Below are positions 1-6,133 of a stretch of 9,514 bases of DNA, piece by piece. The number at the start of each line of letters is the position of its first letter. Position 1 is the stretch's first letter. The stretch is taken from the NCBI GenBank assembly GCA_036406615.1, contig DASXAQ010000059.1, positions 1-9,514 of the forward strand. Reading direction: 5' to 3'. The translations under genes were made by a program, and so were the position numbers. The notes under the pieces were generated by a model, which searched no databases, had not been told where the DNA came from, and saw nothing but the letters and a program-made list of their open reading frames with translations. Source of the DNA: DASXAQ01 sp036406615. GTDB taxonomy: Bacteria; Actinomycetota; UBA4738.

Positions 1-485
1 GCGGGATCGTCGGACCAGTCCCCGGCGAGCATGATCACGAGGATCTCGTCGACGCCATCGGTGGCCAGGTCGGGGTCGATCACCGGCGCTCGGTCCACCG
101 CGAGGTCGGCGTCGGCTCGGTGGACGGCTGTCTCCTGCGCCATTCGCCTGGCCCAGAACCCGACCGATTGGTCCGGCGGCCACCAGGTGGCCGAGGGATC
201 GTCGGGGCCGTGCGCGTCGAACATCTCCAGGATTCGGCCGTGGGCGTCCCGGAACCACTCGACGGGGTCGCGATCGGCAGGCCATGCCGGCGGCCACGGA
301 TCCGGCTGGCGGCCGAGCTGGGTGCACACGATCTTGTGCTCGTACACCTCCGCCACGTGGTTGGCCAGATCCCGCAGCGTCCACCCCGGGCAGGACGGCA
401 CGGCCAGATCCGGATGGCCGTCCACCTCCGAAGCAAGTCGGTCGCCGTCCGCTCGGACGTGCTCCACGTAGGTTCGGTAGTCCAT
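1..485 (-). CDS. Maleylpyruvate isomerase family (mycothiol-dependent, DinB-like) protein, 3' end outside window
   Basis: Reading leftward from the ATG at 485-483 gives 161 codons open to the window edge, so the C-terminus is missing. The N-terminal half matches the MDMPI/TIGR03083 DinB-like four-helix fold: VPSCPGWTLRDLANHV at residues 29-44 and WARRMAQETAVHRADAD at about 111-127. H43, E118 and H122 sit where this family binds its divalent metal. Family members use mycothiol, or are thought to, for isomerisation or thiol transfer in the cytoplasm; the substrate here cannot be told. The gene starts 13 nt after the stop of the reductase-like gene, so the two are probably one transcript, and translation may be coupled because I see only a weak ribosome-binding site. 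Mycothiol use fits an actinomycete. Alternative: a DinB-family protein of other function. Confidence 0.85.
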   Translation of the reverse strand, partial: MDYRTYVEHVRADGDRLASEVDGHPDLAVPSCPGWTLRDLANHVAEVYEHKIVCTQLGRQPDPWPPAWPADRDPVEWFRDAHGRILEMFDAHGPDDPSATWWPPDQSVGFWARRMAQETAVHRADADLAVDRAPVIDPDLATDGVDEILVIMLAGDWSDDP

Positions 486-498
486 CTCGCCAGGATAG

Positions 499-1083
499 TC
501 AGTCCGTCGAACGAGCCTCGGCTCGGTACGTGGCGATCACAACGCCGGTCGGCGTGGCCTTCGTCTCGGCAAGCTTCATCGTGAGCGCTTGCCCGTCTTC
601 GGCAAACAGACGCACCCCCGCACCGAGCACGAGGGGGTGGATGAGCAGGATGAGTTCGTCGACGAGGCCATGCGCCATGAGGAATCGGACCAGGTCACCG
701 CTGCCCAGGACGAGAAGGTTGTTGTCGCCTTTGAGTTCGGCTACGGAGTCCGCAATGTCTCCGGTGAGCAATGTGGAGTTCATCCACGGAAGTGGCTCGC
801 GCAGCGTCGTCGACGCGACGTATTTCTGGGCCCGATTCAGAACGTCGGTGAACGGATTGTCGGTCTGGTTCGGCCAGACGGCGAAGAAGTCCTCATAGGT
901 TCGCCGGCCGAGGAGTAGGCCGCGCCCGGTGCCGAGGTCCATGTCTTCCCACATGCTCGGGTGGGCGTAGGGCACGGCCCACCCACCGCGCTCGAATCCT
1001 CCACGCCGATCTTCGTCGGGCCGCGCCGGCGCCTGCATCACGCCGTCGAGCGACACGCTTTCGAACACCACGACTCGGCCCAT
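499..1083 (-). CDS. Dihydrofolate reductase family protein (RibD C-terminal-like)
   Basis: A 194-residue protein of the RibD_C/dihydrofolate-reductase-like fold. It opens with the family's first strand and loop (VVVFESVSLDGVMQAP, residues 4-19). It carries the nucleotide-binding signature LLLGRRTYEDF at about 56-66 and the late motif LLVLGSGDLVRFL, followed by GLVDELILLIHPLVLGAG. These proteins bind NADPH in the cytoplasm; most small stand-alone members have no assigned substrate, and this is not a genuine folA by its motifs. I chose the ATG at 1083-1081 over one 33 nt upstream because a GGAGG (1090-1094) lies 6 nt before it and homologues begin with this strand. It is followed by the isomerase-family gene and diverges from the acetyltransferase gene across 68 nt. 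Confidence 0.9.
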   Translation of the reverse strand: MGRVVVFESVSLDGVMQAPARPDEDRRGGFERGGWAVPYAHPSMWEDMDLGTGRGLLLGRRTYEDFFAVWPNQTDNPFTDVLNRAQKYVASTTLREPLPWMNSTLLTGDIADSVAELKGDNNLLVLGSGDLVRFLMAHGLVDELILLIHPLVLGAGVRLFAEDGQALTMKLAETKATPTGVVIATYRAEARSTD

Positions 1084-1151
1084 CCCGGACCTCCCTCCCT
1101 GGTATGAAATGTCCAACGCTGGCAGCGTAGCCGCGGCGCTAGGCTGGGGGC

Positions 1152-1556
1152 ATGGGGGTCACCTACGAGTGGCGCGGCCGCTTCGCCAACGACGAGTTGA
1201 ACGCACTTCACGCCGAGGCCTTCGAGACGGTGGCGTTCGACGACTCCGAATGGGACTGGGTCGACCTCGTGCATCGGTACAGCCTGGGCTGGGTGGTCGC
1301 CCGCGACGACGAAGGTCTCGTCGGTTTCGTCAACGTCGCGTGGGATGGATCGGTGCACGCGTGGCTCCAGGACACGATGGTGCGAACCTCAGCGCGCCAT
1401 CAGGGCGTGGGGACGGCGCTCGTCCGCATGGCCGTCGAGGGCGTCCGCCAGGCCGGATGCGAATGGCTGCACGTGGACTTCGACGAAGATCTGCGCCGGT
1501 TCTACGTGGACGCGTGCGGCTTCGCGCCGACCGGCGCGGGGCTGATCAAGCTGTAG
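1152..1556 (+). CDS. GNAT family N-acetyltransferase
   Basis: A compact 134-residue acetyltransferase-fold protein. The acetyl-CoA pyrophosphate-binding motif A is clear: strand LQDTMVRTSARHQGVGTALV at residues 71-90, with R82-H-Q84-G-V-G matching Q/RxxGxG/A. The later strand and helix EWLHVDFDEDLRRFYVDACGF (104-124) form motif B, with the usual late FY before the GF turn. The central strand VGFVNVAWDG (57-66) completes the sheet. Such enzymes move an acetyl group from acetyl-CoA to an amine on a small molecule, peptide or protein in the cytoplasm; the acceptor cannot be predicted. The ATG at 1152 follows a G-rich, SD-like AGGCTGGGGG. The gene stands alone, diverging from the reductase-like gene. 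Confidence 0.88.
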   Translation: MGVTYEWRGRFANDELNALHAEAFETVAFDDSEWDWVDLVHRYSLGWVVARDDEGLVGFVNVAWDGSVHAWLQDTMVRTSARHQGVGTALVRMAVEGVRQAGCEWLHVDFDEDLRRFYVDACGFAPTGAGLIKL

Positions 1557-1567
1557 CTCGGCGGCGG

Positions 1568-1586
1568 GCCGCGGTCAGATCGCGGC
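1568..1586 (+). terminator. Possible hairpin terminator after the acetyltransferase gene
   Basis: GCCGCG (1568-1573) and CGCGGC (1581-1586) form a perfect 6-bp stem with a 7-nt loop, starting 12 nt after the acetyltransferase stop. No T-run follows, so it would be a U-less actinobacterial-type terminator at best. In sequence this GC-rich a short stem can arise by chance. In the rest of the 238-nt gap up to the aminopeptidase gene I see no convincing gene. Confidence 0.3.
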
Positions 1587-1794
1587 GCGCCTGGATCGAC
1601 GACCGCGTCGCCGACCTGGCCGACTCAATCGAGACCGAGCATGCGCGCGGCGTCATCGGCCCCGCAAGTGATTCGACAAACAGGCAGGTCCTCGGGATGG
1701 AGCAGGCACACGGTCGTGCGGAACGGTTGAAGGACCGGTTCTCCGGATGTCATCGTTGCACCCTGCAGTTGCCGAGCGGGAGAGGAGATCTGTC

Positions 1795-2607
1795 GTGCGC
1801 GTACTGATCTCGGCCGACATGGAGGGTGTGACGGGAGCGACCGGGTGGGATGACGTCGATCCCGCCAAACCGCAGTTCGAGCGCTTCCGGCGGCTGCTCA
1901 CGGGCGACGTGAACGCGGCGATCGCCGGCGCGTTCGATGGCGGGGCCGACGAGGTTCTCGTCAACGAGGCCCACGATGGCATGCGCAACGTCCTCATCGA
2001 GGACCTGGACGAACGCGTGCAACTGATCAGTGGGCTGCACAAGCCGCTGGTCATGATGGCGGGCCTGGACGACTGCAACCTGGCCTTCTTCGTCGCCTAC
2101 CACGCACGAGCCGGCGAACCGGGCGTGCTGGCGCACACCATGACCGGGGAGTTCATGAACGTCGAACTGAATGGCGAGCCGGCGTCGGAGGCGCGCCTCA
2201 ACGCGGCTCTGGCCGGCCAGGTGAACGTTCCCGTCGGGATGGTCAGCGGCGACGACGTCATCTGCGCCGAAGTCGAGAAGCTGTTCCCGGGAGTCCAGAC
2301 CGCGGTCGTGAAGTACGCGATCGACGACTTCAGCGCGCGCTGTCTCCCGCCGGCAGCATCGGGGCAACGCATCCGCGACGCCGCGCGCCTGGCGACGGTC
2401 GAGCGGGACTCGCTCGCGCCCTATCGTCTGGACCCGCCGTACACGGTCCGGGTGACCCTGCGCGAGGCCGCCCAGGCCGGGGCCGCATCCGCCGCTCCCG
2501 GGATCAGCCGCGAGGGCTCGACGAGCGTCTCGTTCACCTCGAACGACTACCGCGAGGTGTACGGGGCTATCGAGGCCATCGGCACGATCGCGGGCCGGGT
2601 GCGCTAG
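1795..2607 (+). CDS. dppA: M55 family D-aminopeptidase (DppA-like)
   Basis: A 270-residue protein that aligns along its length with the M55 family typified by Bacillus subtilis DppA, a zinc-dependent D-aminopeptidase that forms a ring-shaped decamer and releases N-terminal D-alanine and related residues. The zinc ligands known for DppA are all here: D8 and E10 in ISADMEG, H60 in NEAHD, H103 in YHARAG and E132 in EPASEA. KPLVMMAGLDD, VPVGMVSGDD and VQTAVVKYAID are further family blocks. The GTG at 1795 is chosen over the ATG at 1747 because AGAGGAG (1781-1787) lies 7 nt upstream and the protein then begins MRVLISADMEG like its relatives. No dipeptide-transporter genes are adjacent, unlike the Bacillus dpp operon, so a scavenging or peptidoglycan-turnover role is only an inference. 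Confidence 0.92.
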   Translation: MRVLISADMEGVTGATGWDDVDPAKPQFERFRRLLTGDVNAAIAGAFDGGADEVLVNEAHDGMRNVLIEDLDERVQLISGLHKPLVMMAGLDDCNLAFFVAYHARAGEPGVLAHTMTGEFMNVELNGEPASEARLNAALAGQVNVPVGMVSGDDVICAEVEKLFPGVQTAVVKYAIDDFSARCLPPAASGQRIRDAARLATVERDSLAPYRLDPPYTVRVTLREAAQAGAASAAPGISREGSTSVSFTSNDYREVYGAIEAIGTIAGRVR

Positions 2608-2649
2608 CGGGTCGCTGCGGATGTGCGGACGAGGCGGAATCCATCCCCC

Positions 2650-3528
2650 TCATGACGTCGTTGGGGGCCCGGAGATGGGGAGCGTGTTTCCAAGGTTCGC
2701 GTAGGTGACCGTGTAGCTCCAGGCCGAGGCGCCCGCGCCCCACGCGACGGCGATCCGCTGGATGAGGTGGTCGGATCCGACGGTCACGGCGATGCGCAGC
2801 AGCGCGTTCGGATCGGCGGCCTCGCCGTGGGCGACGAACCCGAAGGGAAGCACGCGGATCCTCTCTCCGGTCCGGGGATCGCTCGTGAGCAGACGTGCGG
2901 ACTCTCGACCGCTGAAGACGGTGGTTCCGTCCTGACCGTGCCGGATCTGGAGGTCCTGGATCCCGCCGACGATGTGCCGAAACGTGTTGCCGGCGATGCC
3001 GTTCAGCGCGGGCGCGATGTACCGCTGTCGCATGTAGCCCGACACCCCGCCCTTGTCGACGGCGGCCCAGGATCCCGCGACCTTCGTGAACAGGACGCCA
3101 TCCACGAAGAGCAATCGACCTGGGGAGCCGACCCCGCTGCCGACCACCGAGGCGTTGCCCTGGTTCCAATGCACCGTCTCGGCCGACCAGGGCCGGCCGT
3201 TGTGCGCCATTCGGACCTCGACCGTGCCGGAGTGACGGGCAGCCGCCGCGGTCGCTGCGCCGGCCTGTTCGACCGCCGCTTGGGCGCTCTGAACGCCGCC
3301 GCCGCCCGCGGGGGAGAGCGTCATGATCAGCGCCAGCGCGGCCGCGGCCGCGGCCACCAGGGCGCCGCCGAGGGCGAACCGCCGGCTCCGGCGGCGCGTC
3401 GGGGTGCGACGATCCCGCGTTCGCGACCCAGTGATCGCCTCGGCCAATCGAGTCTCGGCGCGGTGCCGATCGGCACGGCTCGGAGCCTCCATCGGCACGA
3501 AGCGGGAGATCAGTTCGAGGTCATCCAC
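2650..3528 (-). CDS. Sigma-factor-linked single-pass membrane protein (CU044_5270-like), putative anti-sigma
   Basis: A 292-residue protein with a short cytoplasmic N-terminal part (1-50, ending in an Arg-rich stretch RDRRTPTRRRSRR), one membrane segment at about 51-71 (Ala/Leu-rich) and a roughly 220-residue extracytoplasmic region. This layout and the opening MDDLELISRFVPMEAPSRA resemble the CU044_5270 family, usually encoded just after an ECF sigma gene in actinomycetes. The HxxxCxxC zinc anti-sigma motif is absent. Its GTG start (3528-3526) lies inside the sigma gene, overlapping it by 19 nt, behind AAGGAGG (3536-3542) at 7 nt spacing; the two must be co-transcribed. I infer that it holds or tunes the sigma factor at the membrane, but family function is not established. 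The outer domain could bind lipid or ligand; no catalytic motif is visible. It converges on the aminopeptidase gene. Confidence 0.75.
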   Translation of the reverse strand: MDDLELISRFVPMEAPSRADRHRAETRLAEAITGSRTRDRRTPTRRRSRRFALGGALVAAAAAALALIMTLSPAGGGGVQSAQAAVEQAGAATAAAARHSGTVEVRMAHNGRPWSAETVHWNQGNASVVGSGVGSPGRLLFVDGVLFTKVAGSWAAVDKGGVSGYMRQRYIAPALNGIAGNTFRHIVGGIQDLQIRHGQDGTTVFSGRESARLLTSDPRTGERIRVLPFGFVAHGEAADPNALLRIAVTVGSDHLIQRIAVAWGAGASAWSYTVTYANLGNTLPISGPPTTS

Positions 3529-4187
3529 GTCGTTGCCTCCTTCCGAAAGGGGAGTGGCCCGTCAGTGTCCAGATCCTCATAAGGATCCCGGCGTAGTTCG
3601 TGTCGCGCGCGGGCACGAGCCCGGCTCAGCCGCGAGCGGACCGTCCCCGGCGCGATGTTCAACGCTCGAGACACCTCGTCGGGGCTGAGCCCGGCCCACG
3701 CCACCAGCAGCAGGACCTCCCGTTGGTCGGCCGGCATCGACGCGAGTGCCTTCGCAAGCGCGGGTCCCGCGGCCCGGCTATCGAGCCGGTCCGCTTCGTC
3801 TTCGTCGTGCTCGACGTCCAGACGCCCCGCCTCGCGGGCATACGCGCGAAAGCGCCGAACCTCGCTGCGACGGTGACGGCGCACGAGGTTGGTGGCGATG
3901 CCGAACAACCACGGCCGCGCGTCCGGGTGGCGTTGGTCGTAGCGATCGCGCTGCGAGAAGGCCGTGAGGAACACGTCGGTCGCGAGGTCGTCGGCAGCAT
4001 CGCGGCCCAGCCGTCGTGCCAGGAACGCGAACAGGGCGTCGTAGTGGCGCTCGAAGATCCGCCAGAAGGCGGCCGGATCTCCGACCGACGCGCGGATCAG
4101 CTGGGCGTCGGTCGCGCATGACGCCGCGGGCTGCTCGTTCGGCCCGGGAGCGTCACCTCCGAACTCACGCCCGTGATCCCCGCTCAC
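3510..4187 (-). CDS. ECF-type RNA polymerase sigma factor (sigma-70 family)
   Basis: A 225-residue ECF sigma factor. Region 2 spans about residues 28-107 and includes AADDLATDVFLTAF (64-77) and the DNA-melting part RPWLFGIATNLVRRHRR (91-107). A variable acidic linker (about 124-136) precedes region 4 at about 143-200, with helix-turn-helix GLSPDEVSRALNIAPGTVRSRLSRARA (166-192). It directs RNA polymerase to a specific promoter set. A GTG at 4193-4191 is unlikely as start because it overlaps the AGGAGG (4193-4198); the next GTG (4187-4185) is correctly spaced at 5 nt. The membrane-protein gene overlaps its end. A GGAAC at 4255-4251 resembles an ECF -35 element and hints at self-activation, but I find no matching -10. 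The downstream regulon is not visible here. Confidence 0.93.
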   Translation of the reverse strand: MSGDHGREFGGDAPGPNEQPAASCATDAQLIRASVGDPAAFWRIFERHYDALFAFLARRLGRDAADDLATDVFLTAFSQRDRYDQRHPDARPWLFGIATNLVRRHRRSEVRRFRAYAREAGRLDVEHDEDEADRLDSRAAGPALAKALASMPADQREVLLLVAWAGLSPDEVSRALNIAPGTVRSRLSRARARARHELRRDPYEDLDTDGPLPFRKEATTWMTSN

Positions 4188-4216
4188 GCTCACCTCCTGG
4201 GATGTTCGCGTGGATG

Positions 4217-4244
4217 CCGTCGTTGATGATTGCCCGAACGACGG
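4217..4244 (-). promoter_or_regulatory. 8-bp inverted repeat in the leader of the sigma gene
   Basis: CCGTCGTT (4217-4224) and AACGACGG (4237-4244) are perfect inverted copies separated by 12 nt. They lie 30-57 nt before the sigma start codon and between the GGAAC box (4251-4255) and the ribosome-binding site. This could be a dimeric repressor or activator site, or a leader hairpin affecting translation. The binding partner is unknown. Confidence 0.4.
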
Positions 4245-4270
4245 TCCGGTGTTCCCCCTTGGTCGCAGTC

Positions 4271-4285
4271 GGCGAGTTGCTCGCC
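4271..4285 (-). terminator. Possible terminator hairpin after the DUF2182 gene
   Basis: GGCGAG (4271-4276) and CTCGCC (4280-4285) form a perfect 6-bp stem around a 3-nt loop, about 20 nt after the DUF2182 stop and before the sigma gene on the same strand. There is no T-run. It would separate the nrtS-DUF1326-DUF2182 transcript from the sigma transcript, but the same repeat could instead be an operator. Confidence 0.3.
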
Positions 4286-4304
4286 CGTACCGCGTGAACC
4301 CCGC

Positions 4305-5108
4305 TCAGTGGGCCAGCAGCCGCGGCAGCCACGCCGGGTACTGGAGCAGTACGGAGGCCGACAGCGCCAACAGGATCACGCCGATCCACGGGACCGCGGT
4401 GGCGCCGTGCCGAGCCCGCTTCTCGAACACCATGACCGCGGTGAGTGCCGCCATCCACCACAGGTGCGCGACGCCGACCGCGAACATCACCAGCATGAGC
4501 GCCCAGCAGCACCCCAGGCAGAAGCGGCCATGGGCGGAGCCGAGCCGAAACGCGGCGCCGGCGCCCCTCCCGTACCGGCTCATCAGGAACGGGCCGGGCT
4601 GCCGGCACTCCGACAGGCAGCGGTCCTTGAGTGAGGAGAACTGGAAGGCACCGGCCAGCGCCAGCACCGAGGCGCCGATCACCTGCGGATGGGCGAGCAG
4701 CCAGGGGGTCCGGTCGGCCGTGTAGTGGAGGGCGGCGTCGCCGAGGAATGCGGCCGCGCCGAACGCCGTCCACACGACGGCGTACCCACCCAGGAACGCG
4801 ACCATCGCGTGGCCCGGCCGATCCTGCCCGGCCGCCGCGCCGCCGAACATGCGGATCATCGGCAGTGACGATGGCAGCATCATCGACACGATCATCGCTT
4901 GCCACGCCAGCAGGAAGATGGCCAACGCCGCCACCAGCGGCATCGTTCGGTGATGGATCAACGCATCGTGGCCGAGCAGCGCTTCTGTGCCGCTCACCTG
5001 CGTGACGACGGCCAGCGCCCAGGACAGCCCGATGGCAACGGGTATGGCCGGCGGGACACGGCGTCGCGCGACGGCGCCCTCCTGCGTCGGCGCGGCCGAA
5101 CCGATCAC
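4305..5108 (-). CDS. DUF2182 polytopic membrane protein (predicted metal-binding)
   Basis: A 267-residue protein with several membrane segments (about 21-38, 57-78, 100-122, 143-158, 198-228 and 239-256). It carries the DUF2182 (PF09948) hallmarks: WQAMIVSMMLPSSLPMI (69-85), FQFSSLKDRCLSECRQP (155-171) and FCLGCCWALM (196-205). Cysteines C164, C168, C197, C200 and C201 are conserved in the family, often described as predicted metal-binding; no activity is established to my knowledge. The GTG at 5108-5106 overlaps the TGA of the DUF1326 gene as GTGA, with GGAGG (5116-5120) 7 nt upstream inside that gene, so the two are translationally coupled. A longer reading from 5174 is only an upstream extension in the same frame. 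DUF1326 and DUF2182 commonly occur together, which suggests joint work at the membrane, perhaps on a metal or thiol chemistry; that is inference. Confidence 0.9.
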   Translation of the reverse strand: MIGSAAPTQEGAVARRRVPPAIPVAIGLSWALAVVTQVSGTEALLGHDALIHHRTMPLVAALAIFLLAWQAMIVSMMLPSSLPMIRMFGGAAAGQDRPGHAMVAFLGGYAVVWTAFGAAAFLGDAALHYTADRTPWLLAHPQVIGASVLALAGAFQFSSLKDRCLSECRQPGPFLMSRYGRGAGAAFRLGSAHGRFCLGCCWALMLVMFAVGVAHLWWMAALTAVMVFEKRARHGATAVPWIGVILLALSASVLLQYPAWLPRLLAH

Positions 5109-5761
5109 GCCGTTTCCTCCATGTACGTGATCCGGTAGTCGGACTGGATGGCGTTGCGGCCCTCGAAGGACCATACCATCCCGTACTGGGGAAGGTTCAC
5201 GGTGTGCGTCGAAGCCTTCGACACGTACGCCGGTGAGCCGGGGACGGTGGAGAACAACGAGTCGCGTAGCGTCGTCATGCTCCCGTCCGAGCCTCGGTAC
5301 GGGCTCATCTCCGAAGCCAGGAATTCCCCGGCGCTCAGCGCGCCCTGCCCGCCAACGACCTCGTGACGGATGGGCGCACGCTCCACCCCGAGCGTCTCAC
5401 CGACGAGACCGGCGAGGTCGGCCAGCGGACCACCGAGCTCACCTTTGTAGGCCGCCACGATCGCCCGGAACTGTTCGTCGGTGGCCCGGTCGTCGACGAA
5501 GATGGCCTGCCGCCAACTCCGAGGCGTCAGGACGTTGCCGGGAATGCGATTCACCAGGATCAGGGAGAGCCCGGCAACGTTCGCCCCTTGGATCTCGCCC
5601 TGATCGAAGTGGTAGGCATTGACGGAGTCGCAGGAACCGCCGTCGGGGTCCTCGCCCACCCAGCACGGGCACAGGATGTCGCACGAGCATGCCTCCAACA
5701 GGGTTCCCTGCAGGTCGTAGACGACCCCGGTCGATTCCGTCCTCCGATCGGTCAGTGCCAT
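5105..5761 (-). CDS. DUF1326 cysteine-rich protein
   Basis: A 218-residue protein of the DUF1326 family (COG5588). The N-terminus holds the defining cluster LLEACSCDILCPCW, with C25, C27, C31 and C33, plus C44 in GGSCDSV. SWRQAIFVDDRATDEQFRAI and the C-terminal strands VNLPQYGMVWSFEGRN and SDYRITYME are typical of the full-length family. There is no clear signal peptide or membrane helix, so it is probably cytoplasmic or membrane-associated. The CxCx3CPC arrangement could bind a metal or act in thiol redox work, but the family's function is unknown. The ATG at 5761-5759 follows AAGGAGG (5768-5774) at 6 nt; an in-frame extension far upstream has no support. It overlaps the nrtS-like gene by 10 nt and the DUF2182 gene by 4 nt. 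Confidence 0.93.
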   Translation of the reverse strand: MALTDRRTESTGVVYDLQGTLLEACSCDILCPCWVGEDPDGGSCDSVNAYHFDQGEIQGANVAGLSLILVNRIPGNVLTPRSWRQAIFVDDRATDEQFRAIVAAYKGELGGPLADLAGLVGETLGVERAPIRHEVVGGQGALSAGEFLASEMSPYRGSDGSMTTLRDSLFSTVPGSPAYVSKASTHTVNLPQYGMVWSFEGRNAIQSDYRITYMEETA

Positions 5762-6051
5762 GCGAGTCCTCCTTGTTCTCCGCCGATGAGCGCACGCGCC
5801 GGACGGCGCGTGGCGGACAGGATGCCGAAGTTCGACATGAGGAACGGCGTGAGATACGTGAGGGCCGTCTTGCACCACAGGAGTGCGGTGGCCCGCCCCG
5901 CCAACACGATGGGCAGCTGGTTCATCGCGAAGAAGGCGGTGCCGACGATGACGGCGACCGTCACCGTCCGCCTGAGGTTCCGAGGATGGGTCACCACGGC
6001 GACGAACTCTCGCCCTGTTGACCACGTGAGCCGGCGGTTCTGGCCCTCCAT
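5752..6051 (-). CDS. nrtS: NrtS-like small membrane protein (nitrate/nitrite transporter NrtS family)
   Basis: A 99-residue protein with two membrane segments (about 29-50 and 56-75). It matches the small NrtS family, whose cyanobacterial members move nitrate and nitrite: THPRNLRRTVTVAVIVGT (21-38), a central NQ pair (44-45), then WCKTALTYLTPFLMSNFG (59-76). Such a short protein must work as an oligomer. I prefer the ATG at 6051-6049 because GGAGG (6059-6063) lies 7 nt before it; starts at 6072 or 6081 would add up to 10 residues with no site. Its end overlaps the DUF1326 start by 10 nt, making it the first gene of a three-gene unit. Nitrate as substrate is by family only; in this neighbourhood another anion is possible. 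Confidence 0.8.
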   Translation of the reverse strand: MEGQNRRLTWSTGREFVAVVTHPRNLRRTVTVAVIVGTAFFAMNQLPIVLAGRATALLWCKTALTYLTPFLMSNFGILSATRRPARALIGGEQGGLAWH

Positions 6052-6079
6052 GTCCCTGCCTCCGTGTCCCATGGCAGCC

Positions 6080-6085
6080 ACGATA
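6080..6085 (-). promoter_or_regulatory. Candidate -10 element for the nrtS-DUF1326-DUF2182 operon
   Basis: On the minus strand TATCGT fits the TAnnnT actinobacterial -10 pattern. A start site 7 nt further would be near 6073, about 22 nt before the nrtS ATG and just upstream of its ribosome-binding site. There is no good -35 at the right spacing (AGGTAT), which would fit an activator-dependent promoter. Confidence 0.35.
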
Positions 6086-6107
6086 GGAAGGGGGCAGGTT
6101 CGATACC

Positions 6108-6123
6108 TCCGTACTTGTACGGA
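6108..6123 (-). promoter_or_regulatory. 16-bp perfect palindrome, likely operator upstream of nrtS
   Basis: TCCGTAC-TT-GTACGGA has two 7-bp arms around 2 nt, followed directly by a second small palindrome GGAA-C-TTCC (6121-6129). The 7-2-7 geometry is that of dimeric GerE/NarL-type HTH sites, although the bases do not match the NarL consensus. The centre at 6115.5 falls about 42 bp upstream of the start site predicted from the -10 at 6080-6085, the usual place for a class II LuxR-type activator. The gene just before it encodes a LuxR-type regulator. Confidence 0.55.
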
Positions 6124-6133
6124 ACTTCCTGGA

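Noticed and set aside
1557..1794. Possible extra gene between the acetyltransferase and aminopeptidase (fragment WIDDRVADLADSIETEHARG)
   Set aside because: The frame is continuous only with a shadow of the acetyltransferase gene, has no start or ribosome site of its own and no recognisable family.
2645..2667. CCCCC/GGGGG pairing between the convergent aminopeptidase and membrane-protein genes
   Set aside because: Only 5 bp with a 13-nt loop, mostly within coding sequence, and no T-run.
2767..3582. Plus-strand open frame of 271 codons opposite the sigma-linked membrane protein
   Set aside because: The minus-strand frame has a strong ribosome site, membrane segment and sigma overlap; this is its antisense shadow.
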